A DNA stretch of 64,000 nucleotides, taken from NCBI GenBank assembly GCA_036381615.1, contig DASVCL010000031.1:1-64000 (forward strand), written 5' to 3'. Below are positions 24,025 through 33,523 of this stretch, piece by piece (position 1 is the first letter of the stretch; every line of letters begins with the position of its first letter). This DNA is from CALANV01 sp036381615 (GTDB lineage: Bacteria; Pseudomonadota; Alphaproteobacteria; CACIAM-22H2). Below the pieces are notes generated by a model, which had not been told where the DNA came from, ran no database searches, and saw only the letters and a list, made by a program, of their open reading frames with translations. The translations under genes were made by a program, and so were the position numbers.

Positions 24025-24365
24025 CGCTCGCGCTCCGCACCGTCGACGTGATCGCTTCCCGTCAGTCCGCGCAATGCCAGCAACACGACCAGGAACAAGG
24101 CCGTGGTCGCGAAGCCGATGACGATTGCGGTGAGGACCAGCGCTTGCGGCAGTGGATCGGCAAAGAAGGCAAGGTCGCCGACCTGCCCTTTGTCCAGGAT
24201 GGGCGCCATGCCGACCCGAACGCGTCCCATGCTGAAGATGAACAGATTGACCGCGTAGGACAGCAGCGTCAGGCCGATGATCACCTGATACGTGCGCGGC
24301 CGCAGGACCAGCCAGACGCCCGAGGCCGCCAACGCACCGATCGCGACAGACAGCACGAGTTCCAT
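24021..24365 (-). CDS. mrpC: Na+/H+ antiporter subunit C
   Basis: A 114-residue NuoK-like subunit with three membrane segments, containing LRPRTYQVIIGLTLLSYAVNLFIF and DPLPQALVLTAIVIGFATTA, both diagnostic for MnhC/PhaC. The ATG at 24365 shares one base with the mrpAB stop, and its stop overlaps the mrpD start by four bases. Confidence 0.95.
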   Translation of the reverse strand: MELVLSVAIGALAASGVWLVLRPRTYQVIIGLTLLSYAVNLFIFSMGRVRVGMAPILDKGQVGDLAFFADPLPQALVLTAIVIGFATTALFLVVLLALRGLTGSDHVDGAERER

Positions 24366-27289
24366 CACCGCTCCTCCGGCCGGGCGACAACGGGCTCGTG
24401 CGGCGTCTGCAGGCGATGGCTGCGAACGGACTGGTGGGCGAGCGCAATCAGGATCAGGGTCGTGGCGCCCAGGACAAGGGCGAACACGCCGAGATCGAAG
24501 ATGAGGGCGCTGGCCAATGGCACGGTGCCGATGACGGGAAGGTCCGCGTAGCGGAAATAGGACGTGAGGAACGGGTGGGAGAAAAGCCAGGATCCCACGC
24601 CCGTACCGGCCGCCAGCAACAGACCGGCCGCCATCCATCGCACCGGATGCACCCGCAGACGCGCCTCCACGAAGCGGATGCCGCTGGCCATGTACTGAAG
24701 AATGAGGGCTGCCGTCACGGTCAGACCCGCCACGAAGCCGCCCCCGGGGAGGTCGTGGCCCCGGAGGAACAGGAACACGGCCAACAGCCCGATGAAGGGA
24801 AACAGCAGCTTTATGATTACGGCCGGCACGGCGAGGTAATCCGCGATGGTATCGCCGATCCGGCGCTTCGGGTGGGCGTCGTCGTGCGCGTTCTGAAGGC
24901 GCTGCTGCTCCGGGATGTCGATGCTGTCGGGCGCCGGCCTGAAGCGGCGCAACAGCGCGAACACCGTCAACGCGACCACGCCGAGGACGGTGATCTCCCC
25001 CAACGTGTCGAAGCCGCGGAAGTCCACCAGGATGACGTTGACGACGTTGGCGCCGCCGCCTTCCGTATAGGCACGCTCCAGGAAGAACTTTGACAGGCTG
25101 TCCGGCATGGGCCGCGTCAGCACCGCATAGGCCAACGCCGAAAGGCCCACACCGGTAACAGCAGCAATCACGAGGTCCCGAACCCGACGGGCGCGTGCGG
25201 CCGCGCCCGCGCGGACGTCCATGTCGGGGACCTCGATGCGCTTTGGCAGCCAGCGCAGTCCCAGCAGGATCAGAACCGTCGTCACGATCTCGACGACGAG
25301 CTGGGTCAGGGCGAGATCGGGTGCGGACAGCCAGACGAACGTGACACTGGTGGCAAGCCCGGCGCCGCCGATCAGGACGAGGGCTGCCAGCCTGTGGAAC
25401 TTCGCGACGTAGGCGCCGCTCAGGGCACAGGCAATGCCGACGGCCCAAACCAGGGCAAAAGCCGGATCGAGGGGGGTGACCGCCGCGTCGCCCCAGTCGA
25501 GGCCGCGCACATAGATCGGCCAAAGCGCGACGATCAGCGCGGCGCCGACCAGCAGCCGCAACTGCGGCTGCAGGCGGCGGGTGCCCAGAGCGCGTTCCAA
25601 CGACCGCGCGCCGCGCCACGAGATCGCGACCATCACACGCTCGAAGATGCGCTGGCCCTTCACGTTGCGCAGCACGGGTGGCCCCGCGGGACTGCGCTGG
25701 AGATAGTCGTGCAGGAGTACATAGAGCGTCGTGCCACCCACCAGCGCGACAAAGCTCATCAGAAGCGCCGGCGTGAACCCGTGCCAGATGGCCAGGCTGT
25801 ACGCCGGCACGGCGTTCCCGAGGACGGCACGCACGGCGCCATCCAAAACCGGACCGATGGTGTGACCCGGGAGGATCCCGACCACGAGGCAGGCGAGCAC
25901 GAGAAGTTCAACCGGAAACCGCATCCAGCGCGGCGGCTCCTGCGGTATGCGCGGCAGATCGGTCGGCGCGGGGCCGAAGAACACATCGTGGATGAAGCGC
26001 AGCGAATACGCGACGCTGAACATGCCGGCCAGGGTGGCGACATAGGGCAGCGCGTCATCCATGACCGAGCCGTCGTGGATCTCGATCGTCTCCGCGAAGA
26101 ACATCTCCTTGGAGAGGAATCCATTGAGCAGAGGCACGCCGGCCATGGCCGCGGCCGCGACCATGGCCAGCGTCGCGGTCAGTGGCATGTAGGGCCAGAG
26201 CCCGTTCAGGCGCCGGAAGTCGCGCGTCCCCGTCTCGTGATCGACGATGCCGGCGGCCATGAACAGCGAGGCCTTGAAGGTCGCATGATTCATGATGTGG
26301 AAGGTTGCGGCGACCAGCGCGAGCGGGCGGTCCAGTCCGATCAGCAACGTGATCAGGCCGAGATGGCTGATGGTCGAATAAGCCAGAAGACCTTTGAGAT
26401 CCTGTTGGAAGATGGCGAAATAGGCGCCGAGCACGAAGGTCGCGAGACCGGCACTTCCGACAAGCAGGAGCCACTCCTCCGTCCCGCCCAGCGCGGGCCA
26501 CAGGCGCACCAACAGGAAAACGCCTGCTTTCACCATCGTCGCCGAGTGCAAATAGGCGGAGACCGGCGTGGGCGCGGCCATGGCATGCGGCAGCCAGAAA
26601 TGGAACGGAAACTGCGCGCTCTTGGTCAACGCGCCGAGCAGGACGAGGATCAGGGCGGGAAGATAAAGGGAATGCGCACGGATGCGATCGCCGGCGGCGA
26701 GAACCGTGTCGAGGTCGTAGCTGCCGACGATATGGCCCAGCACCAGCACACCCGCGAACAGCGCGAGCCCCCCGGTGGCGGTGATCGTCAGGGCCATGCG
26801 GGCGCCATCGCGCGCGGCCGCGGTGTGATGCCGATATCCGATCAGAAGGAACGAAAAAAGGCTCGTCAGCTCCCAGAAAAAAATGAGCTGGATCAGGTTG
26901 CCCGAGAGCACGATACCCAGCATCGCGCCCATGAACGCCAGCAGGAAGGCGTAGAAGCGCGGCACCGGATCCGACGGCGACATGTAATAGCGGGCATAGA
27001 GCATCACCAGCGTGCCGATGCCCGTGATCAGAACGGCGAACATCCAGGCGAAGCCGTCCAACCTCAACGTGAAGGTCAATCCGGACTGCGGCAGCCAGGC
27101 GATCTCCTGACGGAGCACACCGCCGTCAGCGACCACGGAATATTGGGCCACCGTCATCAAGAGGCCGGCGAACGCGACCAGGCCCGCGAGGTATGCAGCC
27201 GCGTTACGTGCGTCCGTCGGCAGGAGAGCCGCGACAAAGCTTCCCCCGAACGGAAGGAGGAGCACCGCCAGGAGAAAGATGTCGTCCAT
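24365..27289 (-). CDS. mrpAB: Na+/H+ antiporter, fused subunits A and B
   Basis: A 974-residue fusion. Residues 1 to about 650 are the NuoL-like MrpA part with the proton-path residues in FWELTSLFSFLLIG (Glu) and GALTKSAQFPFHFWLPHAM (Lys) and a His in ATFHIMNHATFKASLF. Residues about 650-800 are the MrpA C-terminal, NuoJ-like domain. From about 810 the sequence is MrpB (AVFLFLRGHDLPGGGFVAGL). This is the group 2 arrangement (PhaAB) typical of alphaproteobacteria, where K+/H+ and Na+/H+ exchange have been reported. First gene of the operon; no strong ribosome-binding site is visible before the ATG. Confidence 0.95.
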   Translation of the reverse strand: MDDIFLLAVLLLPFGGSFVAALLPTDARNAAAYLAGLVAFAGLLMTVAQYSVVADGGVLRQEIAWLPQSGLTFTLRLDGFAWMFAVLITGIGTLVMLYARYYMSPSDPVPRFYAFLLAFMGAMLGIVLSGNLIQLIFFWELTSLFSFLLIGYRHHTAAARDGARMALTITATGGLALFAGVLVLGHIVGSYDLDTVLAAGDRIRAHSLYLPALILVLLGALTKSAQFPFHFWLPHAMAAPTPVSAYLHSATMVKAGVFLLVRLWPALGGTEEWLLLVGSAGLATFVLGAYFAIFQQDLKGLLAYSTISHLGLITLLIGLDRPLALVAATFHIMNHATFKASLFMAAGIVDHETGTRDFRRLNGLWPYMPLTATLAMVAAAAMAGVPLLNGFLSKEMFFAETIEIHDGSVMDDALPYVATLAGMFSVAYSLRFIHDVFFGPAPTDLPRIPQEPPRWMRFPVELLVLACLVVGILPGHTIGPVLDGAVRAVLGNAVPAYSLAIWHGFTPALLMSFVALVGGTTLYVLLHDYLQRSPAGPPVLRNVKGQRIFERVMVAISWRGARSLERALGTRRLQPQLRLLVGAALIVALWPIYVRGLDWGDAAVTPLDPAFALVWAVGIACALSGAYVAKFHRLAALVLIGGAGLATSVTFVWLSAPDLALTQLVVEIVTTVLILLGLRWLPKRIEVPDMDVRAGAAARARRVRDLVIAAVTGVGLSALAYAVLTRPMPDSLSKFFLERAYTEGGGANVVNVILVDFRGFDTLGEITVLGVVALTVFALLRRFRPAPDSIDIPEQQRLQNAHDDAHPKRRIGDTIADYLAVPAVIIKLLFPFIGLLAVFLFLRGHDLPGGGFVAGLTVTAALILQYMASGIRFVEARLRVHPVRWMAAGLLLAAGTGVGSWLFSHPFLTSYFRYADLPVIGTVPLASALIFDLGVFALVLGATTLILIALAHQSVRSHRLQTPHEPVVARPEER

Positions 27290-27866
27290 TACCGGTCGTT
27301 CTGCTGATCCGACGGAGGCAAATAGCGTGAGGTTTGGCTGAAGGAAGCCGCCTAATATGGTTGGTTTTGCGCGCGCATATCAAGGCACACAGGCCGACGC
27401 CGCGAACGCAAACCTTGCTGCCGGAGCAAGGTCGGGCCGCACAGGGCCTGCTCGTCCGGACCCTGGAAGAGTTGGCGCGATTCGACGGGCACCACATCAT
27501 TGCCCGCCACGGGAACGGCCACGCCTACGCTCCTGATCCTTTCAATCCGTCTTTACCGGACGCTGCGGCATGTATCCGCCGACGGGAATGCTCGGCGTCG
27601 CACCCGAGGCCACCGCTGCCCGCGGCCACGCAGCGCCGCAGGCCATCGTCCGACCGCGCGTGCCGCCGCCGGTGTTCAGAAAGAGGCTTGCGCCGGGTGT
27701 AAGGCCGGGAATGGGCGGGCCGGCGGCGTCGCCGAACGGCCCTTACCGGATGGACTGGAGTCCGAAAGCCTGACGGCCTTGGAAGACCGGGTGTATGGCC
27801 CGCCAGTGCGACGGCACAAGCGTCGCCCGCAAGCGGCCCGGCACACGCAGGAAAAGCAGGAGAATC
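27290..27866. other. Intergenic region, 577 bases, no gene recognised
   Basis: Lies between the mrp operon start (minus) and tRNA-Arg (minus). Open frames here show no protein-like pattern. It should contain the mrp promoter and leader; the part from 27300 to 27380 is relatively AT-rich. No riboswitch-like or T-tract structure was recognised. Confidence 0.45.
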
Positions 27867-27943
<77 letters not shown>

Positions 27944-28053
27944 GCACGCCGGGGCGGAGATTAGCCGATCGACCGCCCCGGGTGCAAATGCTGAACCATC
28001 CGCCGGCGCTACGCCGCGGCGGCGGCCAACGGCCGGTCGCCGCGACAGCGCGG

Positions 28054-29097
28054 CTATTCGATCGCGACCGCGGCCGGCGCCTTGCGGGCCGCGGCGATGC
28101 CGGCCCGACCCAGGCCGTCGGCGCCCGAGGGAAGCGCCGCCATCGGGTTGGTCCGCCGCGTGAGCATCCAGTGGGCGACGTCGCGGTGCACGACCGGCGC
28201 CTGCAGGTCCCGCAGCAGCATATGGTAACCGTTGGGGTAAATCGCCACGCGGCGGTCGCTCGGCGCTGCCGGCGGCAGGCGGTCGAGCATGATCTCGATA
28301 TGCTCGGGCGGAATCAGGTCGTCGCGCTGGCCGATGAGGATCAGGGCGCCGACGTCGAACGACGGCGCCGCCGCCAACGCATCGTCCATCAGGTCGATGA
28401 GACCGTAGAACGCGTCGATCCGCGTCTCCTTGATGACGAGCGGGTCGCGGGCCAGCGCGCGCAGCATCTCGATGTTGTCCGAGGGATGAAAGCCCAGGTT
28501 CGGCGGTGGCCGTCCGGCAAGCCAGGGCACCGTGTGCGCCATCAGCCACAGGCCCACCCGGCCGAACACGTTGATCGTCTCGCGGCCGCGCACGGCCGGC
28601 GCGGTGAGGACCGCGCCCTCGACGCCGTCCAGCCGCCCGCGCGCGGCGGCGGCAAGGATGACGGCCCCACCCATGCTCTCGCCGACGACGAACACGGGCT
28701 TGCCGGGATGGCGCGCCTTGACCAACCGGACCGCCGTCGCGAGGTCCTCGACCAGGGTCTCGGTGCCGGGCCACATGCCGCGGTCCGGCGCCTCGCCGAA
28801 GCCGCGCTGATCGTAGGCATAGGTCGCGATGCCGTACCGGACCCACGACTTGGCCGGCATCGCAAACGCGTTCGAATAGTCGTTGAAACCGTGGAGGCCG
28901 ACGACGACGGCCTGAACCTCGCCGTCGGGCAGCCAGACACGCAGCGGCAGTATCGCCCGGTCGGCCGTGACCATGGCATCGGCGCGCAGGTACGGCTCGC
29001 CCGCGACCGGACCCATCGGCGCGAGACGCGGCGCGCACGCGCCCACGAGCGCGGCCAGGACCAGGGCCATGACCGCCCCCCGCACCCGTGCGATCAT
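28054..29097 (-). CDS. Alpha/beta hydrolase lipoprotein, lysophospholipase-like
   Basis: A 347-residue protein with a lipoprotein signal (hydrophobic residues 7-20 ending LVGAC, lipid attachment at the Cys). The hydrolase fold has the nucleophile elbow GESMGG, an oxyanion region GLHGFNDYS, a possible acid in GQRDDLIPPEH and His in NGYHMLL. It resembles monoacylglycerol lipase/lysophospholipase proteins. The start overlaps the ABC ATPase stop by four bases, so both are co-translated. The last 25 residues are Ala/Gly-rich. Substrate unknown. Confidence 0.88.
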   Translation of the reverse strand: MIARVRGAVMALVLAALVGACAPRLAPMGPVAGEPYLRADAMVTADRAILPLRVWLPDGEVQAVVVGLHGFNDYSNAFAMPAKSWVRYGIATYAYDQRGFGEAPDRGMWPGTETLVEDLATAVRLVKARHPGKPVFVVGESMGGAVILAAAARGRLDGVEGAVLTAPAVRGRETINVFGRVGLWLMAHTVPWLAGRPPPNLGFHPSDNIEMLRALARDPLVIKETRIDAFYGLIDLMDDALAAAPSFDVGALILIGQRDDLIPPEHIEIMLDRLPPAAPSDRRVAIYPNGYHMLLRDLQAPVVHRDVAHWMLTRRTNPMAALPSGADGLGRAGIAAARKAPAAVAIE

Positions 29098-30122
29098 GCC
29101 GCATCCTCGGCCGCGCGGTCCGCGGAACGGCGGGTGAGCGCGAGGAAGATGTCTTCGAGATCGCTTTCTTCGGTGGACAGGTCGACGATGCCGAATCCGG
29201 CGTCGCGGATGCCTTCGAGCAGCTCGTCGACCCGAGTCCGGCTCGGCTCGTAACGGAAGACGAGCCGGCGTCCGCCCTCGTGGACGGGCGCAAAGCGGGC
29301 GAGCGCCGACGGCACGGCGTCAATGTCACGGTCGACGGTCACGCGCAGCGTCTTACTGTCGACGCGCGCGAGCAACCCCGCCTTGGTGTCGAGCGCAACC
29401 AGGCGTCCATGGTCGATGATCGCGATCCGGTCGCAGAGCTCCTCGGCCTCTTCCAGGTAATGGGTGGTCAGCAGCACGGTCGTGCCGCGCGCGTTGAGCT
29501 CGCGGACATAGGCCCACAGATGCTGCCGCAGCTCGACGTCGACGCCGGCGGTCGGTTCGTCGAGCACCAGAACCGGCGGGGCGTGGACGAGCGCCTTGGC
29601 GACGAGGAGCCGCCGCCGCATGCCGCCCGACAGCGTGCGGGAATAAGCGTCGGCCTTGTCGGCAAGCCCGACGGCACGAAGGATTTCATCGGTCCGCCGC
29701 TCGGCCTTCGGCACGCCGTAGAGGCCGGCCTGCACGTCGAGGAGCTCGCGCGGCGTGAAGAACGGATCAAGGTTGAGTTCCTGCGGCACGACGCCGATCG
29801 CGGCACGGCTGCCGCGCGGGTCCTCGTCGATGTCGATGTCCCAGATACGTACGCGGCCGGCGGTCTTGTTCACCAGCCCCGCCATGATGTTGATGAGCGT
29901 GGACTTGCCGGCGCCGTTCGGACCGAGCAGGCCGAACAGCTCGCCCCGGCGTACGGTGAGGCTGACGCCGTCGAGCGCACGCTTGGTGCGTCCGCGATCG
30001 GTGCGGTAGACCTTGACCAGATTTTCGATTTCGACCGCGTTCTCGGGCACATCGGCCGCCCGATTCACCGGTGCCGCCGGAACGGCGGCATCCTGCGGAA
30101 GATCTGAGACGCTGAGAGCCAT
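29094..30122 (-). CDS. ABC transporter ATP-binding protein (ABC-2 exporter class) without adjacent permease
   Basis: A 342-residue ATPase: Walker A GPNGAGKST, signature LSGGMRRRLL, Walker B VLVLDEPT and LLTTHYLEEAEELCDR. The N-terminal 28 residues precede the fold, and about 110 residues follow it, as in YadG/YhiH-type exporters. The usual permease gene is missing on both sides; the downstream partner is a lipoprotein hydrolase. The start is close to a probable -10 element (TATATAG at 30133-30139), implying a very short leader. Possibly it works with a permease encoded elsewhere. Confidence 0.9.
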   Translation of the reverse strand: MALSVSDLPQDAAVPAAPVNRAADVPENAVEIENLVKVYRTDRGRTKRALDGVSLTVRRGELFGLLGPNGAGKSTLINIMAGLVNKTAGRVRIWDIDIDEDPRGSRAAIGVVPQELNLDPFFTPRELLDVQAGLYGVPKAERRTDEILRAVGLADKADAYSRTLSGGMRRRLLVAKALVHAPPVLVLDEPTAGVDVELRQHLWAYVRELNARGTTVLLTTHYLEEAEELCDRIAIIDHGRLVALDTKAGLLARVDSKTLRVTVDRDIDAVPSALARFAPVHEGGRRLVFRYEPSRTRVDELLEGIRDAGFGIVDLSTEESDLEDIFLALTRRSADRAAEDAA

Positions 30123-30132
30123 GACGATTCCA

Positions 30133-30148
30133 CTATATAGCCATATAG
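30133..30148. promoter_or_regulatory. Short palindrome in the divergent promoter
   Basis: CTATAT-AGCC-ATATAG, perfect 6-bp arms. It begins 11 bases before the ABC ATPase start and overlaps its probable -10 element; the plus-strand zinc-finger gene lies on the other side. Confidence 0.4.
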
Positions 30149-30265
30149 CATGCCGCGGCGCACCCGCATTGCGGCGGTTGCGCGCACGCGCGCATCAGCT
30201 ATGATCGCGGCCGCCTTGGGGGCCGGCGCCACGACCCCCGACCGCAGCATCGAGACGAATTGCCC

Positions 30266-30460
30266 ATGGCCAAGCCCGCGCCCCAGCCGCCCGAGATCAT
30301 CGAAGTGGAGACCCGCACCGTCGCCTGCGACGGCGGCGGCGGACCGCTGGGCCACCCGCGCGTGTGGCTGAACCTCGGCGCCGACGGCAAAGTCGACTGC
30401 CCGTACTGCGATCGTCTGTTCGTGCTGAAGCCGGGCGCGAAGCTGTCCGACGCGCACTGA
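30266..30460 (+). CDS. Zinc-finger CHCC protein (NDUFS6-like)
   Basis: A 64-residue protein with the zf-CHCC pattern: a Cys in TVACDGGGG, a His in LGHPRVWL and the pair CPYCDRLF near the C-terminus. It is homologous to the zinc-binding part of the mitochondrial complex I accessory subunit NDUFS6, and in alphaproteobacteria it is thought to associate with NADH dehydrogenase. No complex I genes are nearby. The ATG at 30266 is chosen over a TTG two codons upstream. Confidence 0.9.
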   Translation: MAKPAPQPPEIIEVETRTVACDGGGGPLGHPRVWLNLGADGKVDCPYCDRLFVLKPGAKLSDAH

Positions 30461-30578
30461 CGCGGCGACGCGCCGGCAGACCGCCAGCCGTGCTCCGGTT
30501 TCCGTACCGGGGCCGGTCATCCTGCATGCCCGGACTTCCGCGGCTGCAAGCGGGGCGCAAATGCGCTACATCTGAGGC

Positions 30579-33506
30579 ATGGCTACGCGATCGCAGAAAT
30601 CGGCAAAGGCGGCGAGCGCGCCGCAGACGGCGGCCGCCCCCAAGCGGGTCTGCCTCGTCGACGGCTCCGGCTTCATCTTCCGCGCCTATCACGCCTTGCC
30701 GCCGCTGACGCGGCCCGACGGCACGCCGGTCGGCGCCGTGCTGGGCTTCACGAACATGCTCGTGAAGCTGCTGGCCGAGCAGAAATGCGAATACCTAGCC
30801 GTCATCTTCGACGCCGGGCGCAAGAGCTTCCGCAACGACCTCTACGCCGACTACAAGGCGCACCGGCCGGAACCGCCCGAAGATCTGGTGCCGCAGTTCG
30901 CCATCGTGCGCGAGGCGACGCGGGCCTTCAACGTGCCGGCGATCGAGGTGCCGGGCTATGAGGCCGATGACCTGATCGCGACCTATGCGCGGCTCGCGCG
31001 CGAGGCTGGCGCCGAGGTCACCATCGTCTCGTCCGACAAGGACCTGATGCAGCTGATCCGGCCGGGAGTCGGCATGTTCGATCCGCTCAAGAACAGGCCG
31101 ATCGGCGAGGCCGAGGTACGCGAGAAATTCGGCGTCGGCCCCGACAAGGTCGTCGAGGTGCTGGCGCTCATCGGCGACACGTCGGACAACGTGCCGGGCG
31201 TGCCGGGCATCGGCCCCAAGACGGCGGCCGAGCTGCTCGGCACCTACGGCGACCTCGAGACGCTGCTCACCCGTGCCGGCGAGCTCAAGCAGCCGAAGCG
31301 CCGCGAAACGCTGCTGGCCAATGCCGATCTCGCCCGGCTCAGCCGCAAGCTCGTCGAGCTGCACGACAAATGCGACGTCCCGGTGCCGCTCGATGCACTG
31401 GCGGTCAAGCGACCCGACCCCGACACGCTGATGGGGTTTCTCGAGACGCAGGGATTCCGCTCGGTCGTGGCCCGGCTCAAGACCACCGGCGTGCTCGTCG
31501 CCGATGGCGCGACGGCGGCGGCAGCGACACCCGCCCCAATCCCGACGGCGGCGCCTGCATCGAAGCCGGCCCCCGCACCCGCCAAGCCGCCGGCCGGGCC
31601 GCCGCGTTACGACCTGGTGCAGGAGCTCGCCGCACTGGACGCCTGGATCGAGACGATCCGTGCGACGGGCTACGTGGCGGTCGACACCGAGACGACCTCG
31701 CTCGACGCGATCAGCGCCGAGCTCGTCGGTATTTCGCTTGCCGTCACGCCGAACGAGGCATGCTACATCCCCGTCGGTCATCTCGCCCCCGGCCAGCCGC
31801 TGCCCGGCAGTTCGGAAGAGAATTCGGGCGGCCTCGGCCTGAAGGGCGGCAGCGTCGGCGCGACGGATGCGCCCAAGCAGTTGCCGCGCGCCGTGGTCCT
31901 CGACCGGCTGAAGCCGGTGCTGGAGGACGAGTCGATCCTGAAGATCGGCCACAACATCAAGTTCGATCTTCAGATCTTCGCGCGCCTCGGCATCACCGTC
32001 GCGCCGATCGACGACACGATGCTGATGTCCTACGTGCTCGGCGCCGGCGCGGGTGGACACGGGATGGACGAGGTCGCCGGGCGCTGCCTCGGCCGCAAGA
32101 CCATCACCTATGACGAGGTCACCGGCACGGGCAAGGCGCGCGTCAACTTCGCGCATGTGCCGCTCGACCGCGCGCGCGACTACGCCGCCGAGGACGCGGA
32201 GGTGACGCTCTGTCTGTGGCAGCACCTGAAGCCGCGGCTGCTCGCCGAACGACTCGTCACGATCTACGAGACGATGGAGCGGCCGCTGATCCCGGTGCTG
32301 CGGGCAATGGAGGCCGAAGGCGTCACGGTCGACCGCGAGGAGCTGCGACGCCTGTCCAACGACTTTGCACTGCGCCTCGGCGAACTGGAGCAGCAGATCT
32401 ACAAGGAGGCCGGCCGCACGTTCAACGTCGGCTCGCCGGCCCAGCTCGGCAAGGTTCTGTTCGACGAGATGGGGCTGCAGCTGCCTGACGGCTCGCGGCC
32501 GCAGAAGACCAAGACCGGCGCCTATGCGACCGGCGCCGACGTGCTGGAGGATCTGGCCGCCCTGGGCCACAGGCTGCCGCAGCTGGTCCTCGACTGGCGG
32601 CAGCTTTCGAAGCTGAAATCGACCTATACCGACGCGCTGATCGAGCAGATCAATCCGCGCACCGGACGGGTGCATACGAGCTTCTCCATGGCGGTGGCCT
32701 CGACCGGACGGCTGTCGTCGACCGACCCGAACCTGCAGAACATCCCGATCCGCACCGAGGAGGGCCGCAAGATCCGCAAGGCCTTCATCGCGGCGCCCGG
32801 TTGCGAACTGCTGTCGTTCGACTATTCGCAGATCGAGCTTCGGCTGGTCGCGCACGTCGCCGACATCGACGCGCTCAAGCAGGCGTTCAAGGACGGCATC
32901 GACATTCACGCCCTCACCGCCTCGCAGGTGTTCAACGTGCCGGTCGAGGGCATGGACAAGTCGGTCCGCAACCGCGCCAAGGCGATCAACTTCGGCATCA
33001 TCTACGGCATCAGCCCATTCGGGCTCGCGCGCCAGCTCGGCATTCCACAGGCCGAGGCCCGCGCCTATATCGACGCCTATTTCAGGCGCTATCCGGGCAT
33101 TCGCGACTACATGGAGCGGACCAAGGACCTTGCCCGCAAGCAGGGCTACGTGACGACGCTGTTCGGCCGGCGCATCCACGTGCCGGGCATTTCCGCCAAG
33201 AACCCGGCGCAGCGCAGCTTCGCCGAACGCGCCGCGATCAACGCGCCGATCCAGGGTGCGGCGGCCGACATCATCAAGCGCGCGATGGTGAAGATTCCGG
33301 CCGCCCTCGAGCGCGCCGGACTGCGCGCGAAGATGCTGCTGCAGGTGCATGACGAGCTTCTGTTCGAGGCGCCGCCGGCCGAGCGCGAGGCGCTGATCGC
33401 GACGATCAAGCCGATCATGGAGAATGCGGCACGCCCCGTCGTCGACCTGTCGGTGCCGCTGGTGGTCGAGGTCGGCCACGGGGCCTCGTGGGCCGAGGCG
33501 CATTGA
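30579..33506 (+). CDS. polA: DNA polymerase I
   Basis: A 975-residue enzyme for Okazaki fragment processing and repair synthesis. Residues 22-300 are the 5'-3' flap nuclease (SSDKDLMQL at 151-159, then GIGPKTA). An Ala/Pro-rich linker (305-342) follows. Residues 345-560 are the 3'-5' proofreading exonuclease with DTET at 369-372, GHNIKFD and YAAEDAE, so proofreading is intact. The polymerase domain shows SFDYSQIELR (motif A), KAINFGIIYG (motif B) and QVHDELLFE (motif C). Long antisense open frames over this gene are codon-bias artefacts. Confidence 0.97.
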   Translation: MATRSQKSAKAASAPQTAAAPKRVCLVDGSGFIFRAYHALPPLTRPDGTPVGAVLGFTNMLVKLLAEQKCEYLAVIFDAGRKSFRNDLYADYKAHRPEPPEDLVPQFAIVREATRAFNVPAIEVPGYEADDLIATYARLAREAGAEVTIVSSDKDLMQLIRPGVGMFDPLKNRPIGEAEVREKFGVGPDKVVEVLALIGDTSDNVPGVPGIGPKTAAELLGTYGDLETLLTRAGELKQPKRRETLLANADLARLSRKLVELHDKCDVPVPLDALAVKRPDPDTLMGFLETQGFRSVVARLKTTGVLVADGATAAAATPAPIPTAAPASKPAPAPAKPPAGPPRYDLVQELAALDAWIETIRATGYVAVDTETTSLDAISAELVGISLAVTPNEACYIPVGHLAPGQPLPGSSEENSGGLGLKGGSVGATDAPKQLPRAVVLDRLKPVLEDESILKIGHNIKFDLQIFARLGITVAPIDDTMLMSYVLGAGAGGHGMDEVAGRCLGRKTITYDEVTGTGKARVNFAHVPLDRARDYAAEDAEVTLCLWQHLKPRLLAERLVTIYETMERPLIPVLRAMEAEGVTVDREELRRLSNDFALRLGELEQQIYKEAGRTFNVGSPAQLGKVLFDEMGLQLPDGSRPQKTKTGAYATGADVLEDLAALGHRLPQLVLDWRQLSKLKSTYTDALIEQINPRTGRVHTSFSMAVASTGRLSSTDPNLQNIPIRTEEGRKIRKAFIAAPGCELLSFDYSQIELRLVAHVADIDALKQAFKDGIDIHALTASQVFNVPVEGMDKSVRNRAKAINFGIIYGISPFGLARQLGIPQAEARAYIDAYFRRYPGIRDYMERTKDLARKQGYVTTLFGRRIHVPGISAKNPAQRSFAERAAINAPIQGAAADIIKRAMVKIPAALERAGLRAKMLLQVHDELLFEAPPAEREALIATIKPIMENAARPVVDLSVPLVVEVGHGASWAEAH

Positions 33507-33523
33507 CGCGGCCATTCGGCACC

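Noticed and set aside
25394..27307. 637-codon open frame antisense to mrpAB
   Set aside because: Gln/Arg/His-rich antisense translation with no hydrophobic or domain pattern; mrpAB is certain on the other strand.
27334..27702. 122-codon open frame upstream of the mrp operon
   Set aside because: Sequence is Arg/Pro/His-rich without domain pattern, and no convincing ribosome-binding site precedes it.
30795..33515. 906-codon open frame antisense to polA
   Set aside because: It mirrors the polA reading frame in a GC-rich gene; the translation is Arg/His/Asp-rich with no domain, while the plus strand encodes an intact DNA polymerase I.
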